Below, one piece after another: positions 1 through 8,830 of a stretch of 64,000 nucleotides of DNA. Source of the stretch: Verrucomicrobia bacterium UBA3841 (GTDB lineage: Bacteria > Verrucomicrobiota > Kiritimatiellia > RFP12 > UBA1067); the NCBI GenBank assembly GCA_002392765.1, contig DGHT01000010.1, forward strand, positions 62,740 to 126,739. Reading direction: 5' to 3'. A program made the position numbers and the translations under genes. Under the pieces are notes generated by a model that searched no databases, had not been told where the DNA came from, and saw only the letters and a program-made list of their open reading frames with translations. Each line of letters begins with the position of its first letter. Positions within the stretch are counted from its first letter, which is position 1.

Positions 1-1871
1 TTCTCTACCACAAGGAGTTGCTCTCCATAATCGCCAGCCAGTACGGCGTGTCGCTCGACACCCCCTACAAAAACCTCCCCGCATCCTTCCGCCGCGGACT
101 CATGCACGGCTTCAAGGACGACCTTCATCTTTCATGGCGCCGCGTGGACCGTCCGTTCGAGGGCGTGCTCGCGGAACTCAAGCGCAAGCGCGATGAAGCC
201 GAGGACGACGAAGTGCGCGCGAAGTACGAGGCGTACCAGAGCTTCCGCGAATGTCCCGAATGTCACGGCGCGAGACTGCGTCCCGAATCGCGCGCGGCGA
301 AAATCGCCGGCAAGACGATCGTCGAGACGATGGCCATGCCGGTGTCGGAGAGTCTGGCGTTTTTCGAATCGCTCGCGAAGAGCGGCGGAAAAGCCGTCGA
401 CGGACGCCCCGGCGTGAACCTCGCGGGACTGGGCGACATCCTCAAAGAGATCGAAAAGAGACTGCGCTTTCTTGTGGACGTCGGGCTGGACTATCTCACT
501 CTCGACCGCGCGTCGTCCACGCTCTCGGGCGGCGAGATGCAGCGGATACGGCTGGCGACGCAGATAGGAAGCGGACTTACCGGAGTTTTGTACGTTCTCG
601 ACGAGCCGACGATCGGACTTCATCCGCGCGACAACGAAAGGCTGATTTCAACGCTCAAGGGATTGCGCGACCGCGGCAACACCGTAGTCGTGGTCGAGCA
701 CGACGCGGAGATGATGCGCGCGGCCGACTGGATCGTCGACCTCGGACCCGGCGCCGGCGTGAACGGCGGCAAAGTTGTGTACCAGGGGCCGTACAAAGGA
801 CTTCTCAAAGCGAAAACACTGACGGCCGACTACCTCACCGGAAGAAGGAAAGTATTCGCACGAGCCCTCAATAGCATTGATGGCCGAACTACGTTCGGCC
901 AATACCTCACCATCTCCGGCTGCACCGGCCACAACCTGAAGAACATCACCGCCAAATTCCCTGTCGGCGCGTTTACCGTAGTCACCGGCGTTTCCGGCTC
1001 CGGGAAGTCGACGCTCGTAGAAGAAACCCTCAAGCGCGCGCTGATGAAAGGGCAGACAAAGGATAGGCCGGGCGCCTACAAAAAGCTTTCGGGCGCGGAG
1101 CATTTCGACAAGATCGTCGAAATCGACCAGTCGCCTATAGGTCGTACGCCGCGCTCGAATCCGGCGACGTACGTCGGATTCTTTTCGGAAATCCGCGAGC
1201 TGTTCGCCAAAACCCCGGCGGCGAAGGCGCGCGGCTACACGGCGGGCCGCTTCTCGTTCAACGTCAAAGGCGGAAGATGCGAAGTGTGCGGCGGAGACGG
1301 ACAGCGCACGCTCGAGATGAGTTTCCTCCCCGACGTGTACGTAACGTGCGAACAGTGCGGCGGCAAGCGCTTCAACGCGGAGACGCTGGAGGTGACGTAC
1401 GGGGGGAAGTCGATATCGGACGTCCTGGACATGTCCGTATCCGAGGCGTGCGGGTTTTTCGAAAAGATACCGTCGCTCGCCCGCAAGCTTAAGATGCTCG
1501 ACGACGTGGGCCTCGGATACATCGCCCTCGGCCAGAGTGCGACGACGCTCTCTGGCGGCGAGGCGCAGCGTATAAAACTCGCCACCGAACTTTCGCGGCG
1601 TTCGACCGGCCGGACGCTCTACCTTCTCGACGAACCCACGACCGGTCTGCATTTCGACGACGTTGCGAAGTTGCTCGATATCCTTCTGGGACTGCGCGAC
1701 CAGGGCAACACCGTAATCGTCATCGAACACAACGTAGACGTCATCCGCGCGGCGGACTGGATCGTCGACCTTGGACCCGGCGGCGGCGATGCAGGCGGAA
1801 ACGTCGTGGTGCAGGGAACGGTCGAGCAGGTGCGCGCGTGCAAAGCCTCCGCCACCGGCCGTTTTTTGTAG
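1..1871 (+). CDS. uvrA: UvrABC excinuclease subunit A, C-terminal two thirds (cut by window edge)
   Basis: Damage-recognition ATPase of nucleotide excision repair. The frame is open from base 3 (codons for LYHKE precede the first TTG at 18), so the gene continues to the left and the TTG is not a start. About 620 residues remain of a family that is usually near 940. Visible: a CPEC motif in the insertion region, the NBD1 signature LSGGE followed by [10 protein letters not shown], the NBD2 Walker [10 protein letters not shown], the C-terminal zinc finger with two CxxC pairs (CEVC and CEQC), and the second LSGGE with LDEPTTGLH. Stop at 1869-1871. The gene faces convergent tilS across a palindrome cluster. 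A perfect hairpin lies inside the coding sequence at 882-900. Confidence 0.97.
   Translation, partial: LYHKELLSIIASQYGVSLDTPYKNLPASFRRGLMHGFKDDLHLSWRRVDRPFEGVLAELKRKRDEAEDDEVRAKYEAYQSFRECPECHGARLRPESRAAKIAGKTIVETMAMPVSESLAFFESLAKSGGKAVDGRPGVNLAGLGDILKEIEKRLRFLVDVGLDYLTLDRASSTLSGGEMQRIRLATQIGSGLTGVLYVLDEPTIGLHPRDNERLISTLKGLRDRGNTVVVVEHDAEMMRAADWIVDLGPGAGVNGGKVVYQGPYKGLLKAKTLTADYLTGRRKVFARALNSIDGRTTFGQYLTISGCTGHNLKNITAKFPVGAFTVVTGVSGSGKSTLVEETLKRALMKGQTKDRPGAYKKLSGAEHFDKIVEIDQSPIGRTPRSNPATYVGFFSEIRELFAKTPAAKARGYTAGRFSFNVKGGRCEVCGGDGQRTLEMSFLPDVYVTCEQCGGKRFNAETLEVTYGGKSISDVLDMSVSEACGFFEKIPSLARKLKMLDDVGLGYIALGQSATTLSGGEAQRIKLATELSRRSTGRTLYLLDEPTTGLHFDDVAKLLDILLGLRDQGNTVIVIEHNVDVIRAADWIVDLGPGGGDAGGNVVVQGTVEQVRACKASATGRFL
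882..900. repeat. 8-bp-stem, 3-nt-loop palindrome inside uvrA
   Basis: GGCCGAAC (882-889), loop TAC, GTTCGGCC (893-900). It is translated in frame in the linker just before NBD2. The 8-3-8 geometry matches palindromes found in intergenic DNA and in the kinase genes of this window, so it may be an old in-frame insertion. Chance cannot be excluded for a single case. Confidence 0.5.
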
Positions 1872-2033
1872 TCGGTGGAAAATTATGGAATTGTGGAATT
1901 GTGGGATTGTTTGGATACGGGATTAAGGGATTGTGCGAGTGGAGGAGTGGTATGGCGGTCGCCCCGCGACCGCCGCAATCGGGGCGCTAGAGGTGTGCGC
2001 GCCGCCAAGGAGATGGAGCATCTTGCTCCGTCC
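1872..2033. repeat. Intergenic repeats: GGAATTGT tandem and palindromes
   Basis: The uvrA-tilS gap starts with a degenerate tandem of GGAATT/GGGATT units (about 1877-1935). Two palindromes follow: 1954-1962/1966-1974 (GGCGGTCGC, loop CCC) and 2015-2020/2024-2029 (GGAGCA, loop TCT). No gene is seen. The hairpins could act as bidirectional terminators for the convergent genes, but no T-tract follows them, so a mobile-repeat origin is the simpler reading. Confidence 0.75.
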
Positions 2034-2795
2034 CTAACTGGGAAAGCCGCCATCTTGGCGGCGGTATGGCGGTCGCCCCGCGACCGCCGATGTGGCGACG
2101 CCGCCCCCGGCGTCGCGCTGCTCCAGCCATTCCCTGAGATGCGATGAAATCTCCGAGATGTGCCTGACGAGATTGGGATCGAGGTGTTTCTCGAGGAACG
2201 GAATGATCTCGTGGCGCACCTTGTTGCGCTCGATCGACACGTCGTCGTTGCTCGCGTCTTCGCGCCATTCCTCGCCGTACTTTTTCAGATAATCCTTCAG
2301 TTCCGCATCGCGGCATTCCAGAAGCGGGCGCACGAATTTTATTCTGCCGACCGTCGACGTCTCTTTTATCCCCGCGAGGCCTTCCGGACCCGAAGCGCGC
2401 CTTATGCGCATGAGGAACGTCTCGGCGACATCGTCGGCGTGGTGTCCCGTCGCTATGGCGTCGAGTCCGAGCGCGACAGTCTGCCGCTCGAAGAAATCGA
2501 GCCGCGCGCGCCGCGCCGCCATTTCCATCGACTCGCCGTCGCGCCTGGCGACTTTTGCGTGCACGCCCTTGAACGGCACGCCCAGGCGCTTTGCGAGCGC
2601 CTTCACGAAAACATACTCCTCTTTCGACTCCTTCCGCAGGCCGTGGTCGACATGGAGGACGACGAACCTTTTCGCCGCGTTGCGCTTTTTCCCGCCCTTC
2701 GTAAGAAGGAACGCGAGAGCCACCGAATCCGATCCGCCGGACACGGCCAGCCCGATTTTTCCGGGCGGCAATATTTTTCTGTTGATTTTCATCAT
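2034..2795 (-). CDS. tilS: tRNA(Ile)-lysidine synthetase
   Basis: Makes lysidine at C34 of tRNA-Ile(CAU) using ATP and lysine. The N-type ATP-pyrophosphatase P-loop SGGSDS lies near residue 20, followed by HVDHGLR, GHHADD and a substrate-binding end (ERNKVRHEIIP). About 253 residues if started at the ATG at 2793-2795; the second ATG immediately after is equally possible, and the longer open frame upstream has no family support. The usual C-terminal domain is absent. The last ~28 codons are not TilS-like: they are a read-through of three palindromes (2046-2116) ending at the TAG at 2034-2036. Confidence 0.93.
   Translation of the reverse strand: MMKINRKILPPGKIGLAVSGGSDSVALAFLLTKGGKKRNAAKRFVVLHVDHGLRKESKEEYVFVKALAKRLGVPFKGVHAKVARRDGESMEMAARRARLDFFERQTVALGLDAIATGHHADDVAETFLMRIRRASGPEGLAGIKETSTVGRIKFVRPLLECRDAELKDYLKKYGEEWREDASNDDVSIERNKVRHEIIPFLEKHLDPNLVRHISEISSHLREWLEQRDAGGGVATSAVAGRPPYRRQDGGFPS
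2046..2116. repeat. Three tandem palindromes forming the 3' end of tilS
   Basis: Hairpins at 2046-2052/2056-2062 (GCCGCCA, loop TCT), 2068-2076/2080-2088 (GGCGGTCGC, loop CCC; the same unit as 1954-1974) and 2095-2102/2109-2116 (GCGACGCC, loop GCCCCC). They encode the low-complexity C-terminus of TilS. Confidence 0.8.
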
Positions 2796-2827
2796 ATCTA
2801 TTCTACCAAAAATCGCGTACTTTTTGA

Positions 2828-2833
2828 TATAAT
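2828..2833 (+). promoter_or_regulatory. -10 box of glgB promoter
   Basis: Perfect TATAAT 56 nt upstream of the glgB start in an AT-rich gap. No good -35 is visible 17 nt upstream. The glgB-mla chain behind it has no other obvious promoter. Confidence 0.55.
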
Positions 2834-2888
2834 AATAACAATGAATTTTTCCCGTGTCCATCTAGTATCAAAAGAAAGGCGGCCGTGA

Positions 2889-4889
2889 ATGGCTTCGCTT
2901 CTAGACGATGAATATCTAAAGCCCTACGAGGGCGCCGTAAAGGGACGTTCGCAGCATGCCTACGACAGGGCCATGCAGCTGACGACGGGCAGGCAGTCGC
3001 TGTCCGACTGGGCGCAGGCGCACGAATTCTACGGACTGCACCGGACGAAAGACGGCTGGGTTTTCCGCGAATGGGCGCCGAACGCCACGTCGATGTGGAT
3101 CGTCGGCGATTTCACCGGATGGAAGACGGCTCGCGAATTCGAGCTTTTCAGGATTCCCGGGACCGACACATGGGGACGAGAGTTCCCGGCCGAAGCGATC
3201 CGCCACGGCGACAACTACCGCCTCGAGATGCGCTGGGAGGGCGGGCGCGGCGAGCGGATCCCCGCGTACGCGCGCTATGTCGTCCAGGACGAAACAACCA
3301 AACTCTACAGCGCAAAGGTCTGGGATCCGCCGAAGCGCTACGTCTGGCGCAACGCAACCCCGCCTAAGCCGAAAGGCTTCACTCCGCTCATCTACGAAGC
3401 GCACGTGGGCATGGCGAGCGAGGAGAGGAAAGTGGCGACGTACGCGGAATTCCGCGACAACATCCTGCCGCGCATCAAAGCGGCCGGCTACAACACCGTC
3501 CAGTTGATGGCGATTATGGAGCATCCGTACTACGGAAGCTTCGGATACCACGTCAGTTCCTTCTTCGCGGCGTCGTCGCGCTTCGGAACGCCCGACGACC
3601 TGAAAAGCCTCGTGGACGCCGCGCACGGTATGGGGCTCAGGGTTGTCATGGATCTTGTCCACTCCCACGCCGTCAAGAACGAGCGCGACGGGCTCGGTAT
3701 GTTCGACGGCACCGAATACCAGTATTTCCATTCGGGCGCGAAGGGATGGCACAAAGCCTGGGACAGCCGCTGCTTCGACTACGGCAAAATCGACGTCCTG
3801 CATTTCCTGCTTTCCAACTGCCGGTTCTGGCTCGACGAATACCGCTTCGACGGCTACCGCTTCGACGGTGTCACGTCCATGCTGTTCTGGGACCACGGAC
3901 TCGGAGAGGCGTTCACGAACTACGGCATGTACTTCAACGGATCGGTCGACGACGACGCCTGGGCGTACCTCCAGATGGCCAACCGCGTGATACACGAGGT
4001 CCGTCCCGACGCGATAACGATCGCCGAGGACGTCTCCGGCATGCCCGGATGCGCCGCGCCGGCGTCCGGCTTCGGAATCGGATTCGACTACCGCATGGCA
4101 ATGGGCGAGCCCGATTTCTGGTTCAAGCTCGCCGAGAAGGTCCGCGACGACGACTGGCCGATGGGCGGACTCTACTGGGAGCTTACGAACAAGCGCAGCG
4201 AAGAGAAGGTGGTCAGCTACGTGGAAAGCCACGATCAGGCGCTCGTAGGAGGCAAGACGTTCTTCTTCCAGCTGGCGGACGCGGCGGTCTACTGGGGCAT
4301 GGGCAAGGATCAGCACGGCCTCGAGATCGAGCGCGCGATCGCCCTGCACAAGATGGCTCGGCTGGCGACGGTAGCGCTGAACGGCGGCGCGTACCTGAAC
4401 TTCATGGGCAACGAATTCGGCCACCCCGAATGGATAGATTTCCCGCGCGCCGAAAACGGGTGGGACTACTCCCACGCGCGGCGCCAGTGGTCGCTGAGGG
4501 ACGACCCGAATCTGCGCTTCAAGGCGCTCGGCGACTTCGACGCCGAAATGATATCGGCAGTCGCCAAAAACAGGAACATGCACCTGCGCCCGATAAAACT
4601 TCTTGCGAACGATCCGGACAAAGTCCTCGCCTTCATACGCGGAGATTTGATGTTCGTATTCAATTTCAATCCCGTCGAATCGTTCTCGGGGTACGGCATC
4701 ACCGTGCCGCCCGCGACACAGTGGAGGCATTTCTTCGACACGGACGAGGAGCGCTTCGGCGGCCAGGCGCGCATCGAGGCGGGGCGGACGTATTCGCCTG
4801 AAATCGTAAACGACGGCAAGGAGCTCGTCCAGCAGGTGAAACTCTATCTACCCGCTCGCACCGCCGTTGTGCTGAGGCATGTGAAATGA
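2889..4889 (+). CDS. glgB: 1,4-alpha-glucan branching enzyme (GH13, eukaryotic-type)
   Basis: Forms alpha-1,6 branches in glycogen. 666 residues. N-terminal CBM48-like module (residues ~45-130: FREWAPNATSMWIVGDF), then a GH13 barrel: region I VVMDLVHSH, region II FDGYRFDGVTS with the nucleophile Asp, region III TIAEDVSGMP with the acid Glu, region IV YVESHDQ with the third carboxylate. The wording of these motifs and the short N-terminus fit the GH13_8 (eukaryote/Chlamydia-type) branch better than E. coli GlgB. The start ATG at 2889 has AAAGGCGG upstream. Its stop overlaps the ATG of the next gene (ATGA). Confidence 0.95.
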   Translation: MASLLDDEYLKPYEGAVKGRSQHAYDRAMQLTTGRQSLSDWAQAHEFYGLHRTKDGWVFREWAPNATSMWIVGDFTGWKTAREFELFRIPGTDTWGREFPAEAIRHGDNYRLEMRWEGGRGERIPAYARYVVQDETTKLYSAKVWDPPKRYVWRNATPPKPKGFTPLIYEAHVGMASEERKVATYAEFRDNILPRIKAAGYNTVQLMAIMEHPYYGSFGYHVSSFFAASSRFGTPDDLKSLVDAAHGMGLRVVMDLVHSHAVKNERDGLGMFDGTEYQYFHSGAKGWHKAWDSRCFDYGKIDVLHFLLSNCRFWLDEYRFDGYRFDGVTSMLFWDHGLGEAFTNYGMYFNGSVDDDAWAYLQMANRVIHEVRPDAITIAEDVSGMPGCAAPASGFGIGFDYRMAMGEPDFWFKLAEKVRDDDWPMGGLYWELTNKRSEEKVVSYVESHDQALVGGKTFFFQLADAAVYWGMGKDQHGLEIERAIALHKMARLATVALNGGAYLNFMGNEFGHPEWIDFPRAENGWDYSHARRQWSLRDDPNLRFKALGDFDAEMISAVAKNRNMHLRPIKLLANDPDKVLAFIRGDLMFVFNFNPVESFSGYGITVPPATQWRHFFDTDEERFGGQARIEAGRTYSPEIVNDGKELVQQVKLYLPARTAVVLRHVK

Positions 4890-5710
4890 AAAGAATCGCC
4901 GTTTTGACATGCGCCGCGCTGTTCGCGGCCGCGCTTTGCGGAGAAGAGACCGGGCTGCGCTACACGCTCGGGACGGGCAAGTTCGAAAACGATTCCGCCT
5001 GGAGCGGCAGATGGAATCTCGCGGAGGCGTTCGGAACGCTTCTCGAGGATCAGCTCGTCCAGGGCGGAAGGTTCCTGACGGTCGAAAGCGCCGAAGGGAA
5101 GTCTCACGCCCAGGTGTCCGTGAAGGGGGCGATCGTCCGCGTGGAGGAGGCCCAGGGGCTGAAGGGCGGCGGATTCGGTTTCAAGGGAATATCGTTCAAC
5201 CCTGAACTGGGGGCGGCGGAAGTGGAGGTGTCGGTTGTGGTCTCCGGCTCCGCACAGGACGGCGTGAAGAGCCAGAAGACGTTCACCGGCAAGAGCCACA
5301 AGGGATCGGTTCCTCTTTCGCGCGGCAATTCGTCGTGGTCGCTGCTGACCGAAATGCCGGGCCTTGAGAAGGACAGGATCGGCGGCGCGCTCTCCGATGC
5401 GGTCAATCAGGCGGCCTCGTTCGTGGAATCGCAGCTCGGATCGATCGTCTGGCAGGGGTCGGTCGCGGCGGTCAAGGACGGCAAGCTCGTCGTGAACCGC
5501 GGCGCGCGCGACGGCGTGTCCGTCGGCATGAAATTCGACGTGGGCGAGATGGAGAACGTCGTAGACGAGACGTCCGGCGAGCTTCTGGACAGCGAGGTGA
5601 CGACCGTGGCGACTGTCGAGGTCGTCGAGGTAAAGGAGAAGATATCGTACACGACGCCGTTCGAAGGCGCGAAGAAAGGGATGGGGGTGTACCCCGCTAA
5701 ACAGGAATGA
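4886..5710 (+). CDS. Secreted CsgG-like protein with FlgT-like C-terminal domain
   Basis: 274 residues with a clear signal peptide (MKRIAVLTCAALFAAALCG). Residues ~28-185 resemble the CsgG/curli-assembly family (LGTGKFEN, then LAEAFGTLLEDQLVQGGRF). Residues ~195-270 look like the small beta domain at the FlgT C-terminus (KLVVNRGARDGVSVGMKFDV). Probably periplasmic or outer-membrane associated. Start by ATGA overlap with glgB, and its own stop overlaps the next ATG, so translation is likely coupled. The role here is unknown; sitting directly ahead of an Mla-type transporter suggests envelope assembly. Confidence 0.75.
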   Translation: MKRIAVLTCAALFAAALCGEETGLRYTLGTGKFENDSAWSGRWNLAEAFGTLLEDQLVQGGRFLTVESAEGKSHAQVSVKGAIVRVEEAQGLKGGGFGFKGISFNPELGAAEVEVSVVVSGSAQDGVKSQKTFTGKSHKGSVPLSRGNSSWSLLTEMPGLEKDRIGGALSDAVNQAASFVESQLGSIVWQGSVAAVKDGKLVVNRGARDGVSVGMKFDVGEMENVVDETSGELLDSEVTTVATVEVVEVKEKISYTTPFEGAKKGMGVYPAKQE

Positions 5711-6267
5711 AACACATTGCAATACCGCTTGCGGCCGCGCTTCTGTCCGGGTGTCTCGGCCCTGGTCCGCAGACCCCGGTCTGCTGGACGATAGCCCCGG
5801 AGGTTTCCGTCGCGAAACAGGAGCGGCCCGCCAAATGGGAATCCGTGAAAGTGGCGCGCGTCGACGTGCGCCAGCCGTTCGACGGACGCGATCTTGCGGT
5901 TTTGCGCCTGGACGGTTCCGTGGCGTTCGACCGTCTGAACGTATTCGCCGCGCAACCCGCCGCGCTCGCGAAGTGGGCGGTCTGCGACATCCTCGAAGGC
6001 TCGGGTCTCGCCGGGCGGACTGTCGCCCCCGGCAGCGCCGCGCCCGCCGCGTATTCGCTCGAGACGGAGGTGTCGATGCTTGCGCTCGATTGCAGATCCG
6101 GCGAACCGGAGGCGGCGGTGTCGGTTTCGCTCGTCCTCGTCTCCGGACGGGAAATCGTTTCGAAATCGAAGGGGGCGGGCCGCGCAAAAATCGTTTCCGG
6201 GAATCTGACGGGCGCTTTTTCGTCCGCCTTGAAGGACGCGGCCCTGAAAGCGCTGGAGGATCTGTAG
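5707..6267 (+). CDS. ABC-transport auxiliary lipoprotein (PqiC-like)
   Basis: 186 residues with lipobox LSGC near residue 16. The body fits the ABC_trans_aux/PqiC family: an early conserved strand (VKVARVDVRQPFDGRDLAVL), then YSLETEV, and a C-terminal helix with AFSSALKDAALKALEDL. Such lipoproteins partner MCE-type lipid transporters, and mlaE-mlaF-mlaD follow directly. Start by ATGA overlap with the preceding gene. Confidence 0.78.
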   Translation: MKHIAIPLAAALLSGCLGPGPQTPVCWTIAPEVSVAKQERPAKWESVKVARVDVRQPFDGRDLAVLRLDGSVAFDRLNVFAAQPAALAKWAVCDILEGSGLAGRTVAPGSAAPAAYSLETEVSMLALDCRSGEPEAAVSVSLVLVSGREIVSKSKGAGRAKIVSGNLTGAFSSALKDAALKALEDL

Positions 6268-6271
6268 AAGG

Positions 6272-7063
6272 ATGGGTTTTCTCGACAGCCTCGGACGCGC
6301 GGCGGCGGCGAAGGTGGAATCGTTTTCCGCCCTGTGCTCTTTCACCGGCGAGACTGCGGCGGCGATTCTGCTTCTCCCTTTCAGACCGCGCCGTTTCCGC
6401 TTCGGGGATTTCGCCATGGCCCTGCAGCGCGCCTCGTGGGATGCGCTGGCGGTCGTTTCCGGCGCGGGCGTCCTCCTCGGCGTGATTCTCGCGTTCGAGT
6501 CGGCGACGGCCCTCAAGATGTTCGGCGCGGAAGTGTACGTTTCAGATCTTCTGGCGATAGGCATATTCAGGGAGCTGGGGCCTCTTATCACCGCGATTAT
6601 TCTCGCAGGGCGCACGTCGAGCGCGTTCGCGGCGGAAATAGGGACGATGAAGGCCGGAGAGGAAATCGACGCGCTCGTCACGATGGGACTGAAGCCTGTG
6701 CGGTTTCTCGTTCCGCCGCGCATCGCCGCGACTGTCGTCGCGATGCCGGTTCTCACGGTCTGCGCCGAACTTGCGGCGCTCTTCGGGGGGGCCGCGGTGC
6801 TGCGGATGATGGACGTGCCGCCCGCCGTCTACTGGGATCACGTCAAATCGACAACAGGTCCGTGGATGATTTCGTACGGGCTTTTGAAATCCGCGCTGTT
6901 CGGATTCATCGCCGGGTTCATGGGGTGCTTCTGCGGACTGAAGACGGAACCGACTGCGGACGGAGTCGGCAAGGCGGCGACGGCGGCGGTTGTCGGTTCG
7001 ATCGTGGCCGTGGGCGTTGCCGACGGCATCATAGCGGCGGTTGGATATCTCATGGAGGGCTGA
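6272..7063 (+). CDS. mlaE: MlaE/YrbE family lipid ABC-transporter permease
   Basis: Inner-membrane permease of the MCE phospholipid transporter. 263 residues with about six hydrophobic segments. Family motifs include GVILAFESATALKMFGAE, FRELGPLITAIILAGRTSSAFAAEIGTMK and EEIDALVTMGL. The conserved cytoplasmic coupling segment (GTMK..EEIDAL) is intact. It starts 4 nt after the lipoprotein stop and ends 1 nt before the mlaF ATG. Confidence 0.95.
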   Translation: MGFLDSLGRAAAAKVESFSALCSFTGETAAAILLLPFRPRRFRFGDFAMALQRASWDALAVVSGAGVLLGVILAFESATALKMFGAEVYVSDLLAIGIFRELGPLITAIILAGRTSSAFAAEIGTMKAGEEIDALVTMGLKPVRFLVPPRIAATVVAMPVLTVCAELAALFGGAAVLRMMDVPPAVYWDHVKSTTGPWMISYGLLKSALFGFIAGFMGCFCGLKTEPTADGVGKAATAAVVGSIVAVGVADGIIAAVGYLMEG

Positions 7064-7064
7064 A

Positions 7065-7820
7065 ATGCGCGAAGAGCCCGAAAACATTGTGGAACTCGAA
7101 CATGTCGCCGCAGGATACCCGTCGGAGACCGTCCTCGAAGACGTCACGTTTTCCGTAAGGCGCGGCGAGATATTCATCCTTCTCGGCGGATCCGGATGCG
7201 GGAAGTCCACGATAATGAAGCACCTCGCCGGACTCAACCCCGTCGTTTCCGGACGCCTTGCCGTCTGCGGAATGGAGTGGACGCCGCGCAACAGGGCCAA
7301 ACTTTGCAGACGCATAGGCGTAATGTTCCAGAGCGGTGCGCTTTTCGGTTCGATGACGTGCCTCGAGAACGTCCTGCTTCCGCTGGAGGAGTTTTCCGGA
7401 CTCGGCAGGACCGAACGGCGGCTCAAGGCCGAATCGCTTCTTTCGGACGTAGGTCTTGCGGATGCGGCGGACAAGATGCCGTCCGAAATCTCGGGCGGCA
7501 TGAGAAAGCGCGTCGCGATCGCACGCGCGATGGCGCTGGACCCGGCAGTGCTGTTTCTCGACGAACCGGGCGCCGGACTCGATCCGGTGACGTCCGCGGG
7601 GCTCGACGATCTCGTTCTCCGCCTTCGCGCGGAGAGGGGTACGACGTTCGTCGTCGTATCGCACGAACTGGAGAGCATATTCAAAATCGGCGACAGGTGC
7701 GCCATGTTCGACCGCGCGCGGCGGGCGATGGTCGCGCTAGGCGCGCCGCAGGAGCTTAAGAGCGGATCGAAAGATCCTTTCGTAAGGGCGTTTTTCAACA
7801 GGGGGAGGACAAATGGCTGA
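7065..7820 (+). CDS. mlaF: MlaF family lipid ABC-transporter ATPase
   Basis: Energises the MCE transporter. Start taken at ATG 7065, one base after the mlaE stop with GGAGGG at 7054-7059; an in-frame TTG at 7041 inside mlaE is less likely. 251 residues. Walker A GGSGCGKST, Q-loop MFQSGALFGSMT, signature ISGGMRKRVAIARAMALDP, Walker B AVLFLDEPGAGLDP, switch His in VVSHELES. The SGGMRKR signature is typical of MlaF. It overlaps mlaD by 8 bp. Confidence 0.95.
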   Translation: MREEPENIVELEHVAAGYPSETVLEDVTFSVRRGEIFILLGGSGCGKSTIMKHLAGLNPVVSGRLAVCGMEWTPRNRAKLCRRIGVMFQSGALFGSMTCLENVLLPLEEFSGLGRTERRLKAESLLSDVGLADAADKMPSEISGGMRKRVAIARAMALDPAVLFLDEPGAGLDPVTSAGLDDLVLRLRAERGTTFVVVSHELESIFKIGDRCAMFDRARRAMVALGAPQELKSGSKDPFVRAFFNRGRTNG

Positions 7821-8589
7821 AAAGGCAAGCTACGCTAAACTGGGATTCACGATCCTGCTCGGACTGGCGGGGGCGCTGTGCACGCTCGTGTATCTGGGCG
7901 GATGGTCCGGCGAAGACGGATGGGTGTTGGCCGAAACGTGCTACGACTCCCCCGTATCGGGGCTGAGCGTGGGGAGCGAAGTAAATTTCCGCGGCGTCAA
8001 GGTCGGGGAAGTGAAGTCGATTTCGTTCGTCGGCGTCGATTATCCGGAGGCCGAGGAGAAAGACCGCCAGAAAATCCGCATAGTGATGGCGTTCTACCCC
8101 AACCGCATTGTCACCAAGCCCGACGAAACACACGCCGCGCGCCTGAAGCATCTCGTGGCGCGCGGCATGCGCGCAACGGTCGCGGCGAACGGGATAACAG
8201 GCCTTGCGAAAGTCGAACTGAACATGCCGAAATACGAGACGCCGGAGACGAAACTGTCCTGGACTAGCGAATACGTCTACATTCCGCCGGCCCCGTCGCT
8301 TATCGAAAACTTTTCCGCATCCGCCGTCAAGCTCATGAACCATCTGAACAAGATGGATCTCGCCAGGGTTGCGAGCAACATAACGGAAATGGTCGAGTCC
8401 GCGGCGCGGACCGCCAACAACATCGATTCGCTCGTTGAGTCGTCGTCGCCGCGGATTTCGTCCGCGCTTTCCGACCTCGAAAGCGCCGCGCGCTCGATCG
8501 CCGTCCTCGCGGAGGAACTGAAGGACGAGCCGTCGCTCGTCATACGCGGCCGCTCGTATGAACCCCTCCCCGAAACCACTTTCAAGTGA
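7813..8589 (+). CDS. mlaD: MlaD family MCE-domain protein
   Basis: Membrane-anchored substrate-binding subunit of the lipid transporter. 258 residues: TM helix at residues ~10-30, MCE domain ~38-125 with VSGLSVGSEVNFRGVKVGEV and TGLAKVELN, then a helical C-terminus (~155-230) that in the family forms the hexameric needle or partner contact. Last gene of the chain starting at glgB; no terminator is seen after it. Confidence 0.93.
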   Translation: MAEKASYAKLGFTILLGLAGALCTLVYLGGWSGEDGWVLAETCYDSPVSGLSVGSEVNFRGVKVGEVKSISFVGVDYPEAEEKDRQKIRIVMAFYPNRIVTKPDETHAARLKHLVARGMRATVAANGITGLAKVELNMPKYETPETKLSWTSEYVYIPPAPSLIENFSASAVKLMNHLNKMDLARVASNITEMVESAARTANNIDSLVESSSPRISSALSDLESAARSIAVLAEELKDEPSLVIRGRSYEPLPETTFK

Positions 8590-8830
8590 ACCGCGATTAA
8601 TGCGTTGACAGACAAAGCCATAGAGAAGCTACACGCCCCGACAGAATGTTGGGAGCGTAAGGGCGATGCCATAGATGTTGATGCACTCATGGACGGAGGT
8701 TGGCGGCGAATGACGATACGACCCTATATAGCCGTGTGCCTGACTATAAAAGTGAACTTGTGGAGCAGGGGCGCGGACAGATACGCGAGGCCGGATAACG
8801 TGTGTGTAAGTTAATAGGGGGGCAGGTCGC
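8590..8830. other. Gap between the mla chain and the accessory island
   Basis: 240 bases with no convincing gene. A 69-codon TTG-started frame (8605-8814) has no recognisable content. A TTGACA-like hexamer lies near 8603, but no matching -10 box stands at a good distance. AATAGGGGGG at 8812-8821 is the ribosome site for the TIR gene. Codon choice and base composition change from here on. Confidence 0.5.

Noticed and set aside
2916..4730. Long open frame opposite glgB (and similar ones opposite uvrA, the C10 protease, secDF and the dehydrogenase)
   Set aside because: They mirror GC-rich codon structure of the real genes, have no start signals or family motifs, and overlap fully conserved genes.
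8605..8814. 69-codon TTG-started frame before TIR-FGE
   Set aside because: No ribosome site, no recognisable content, weak start; treated as non-coding.
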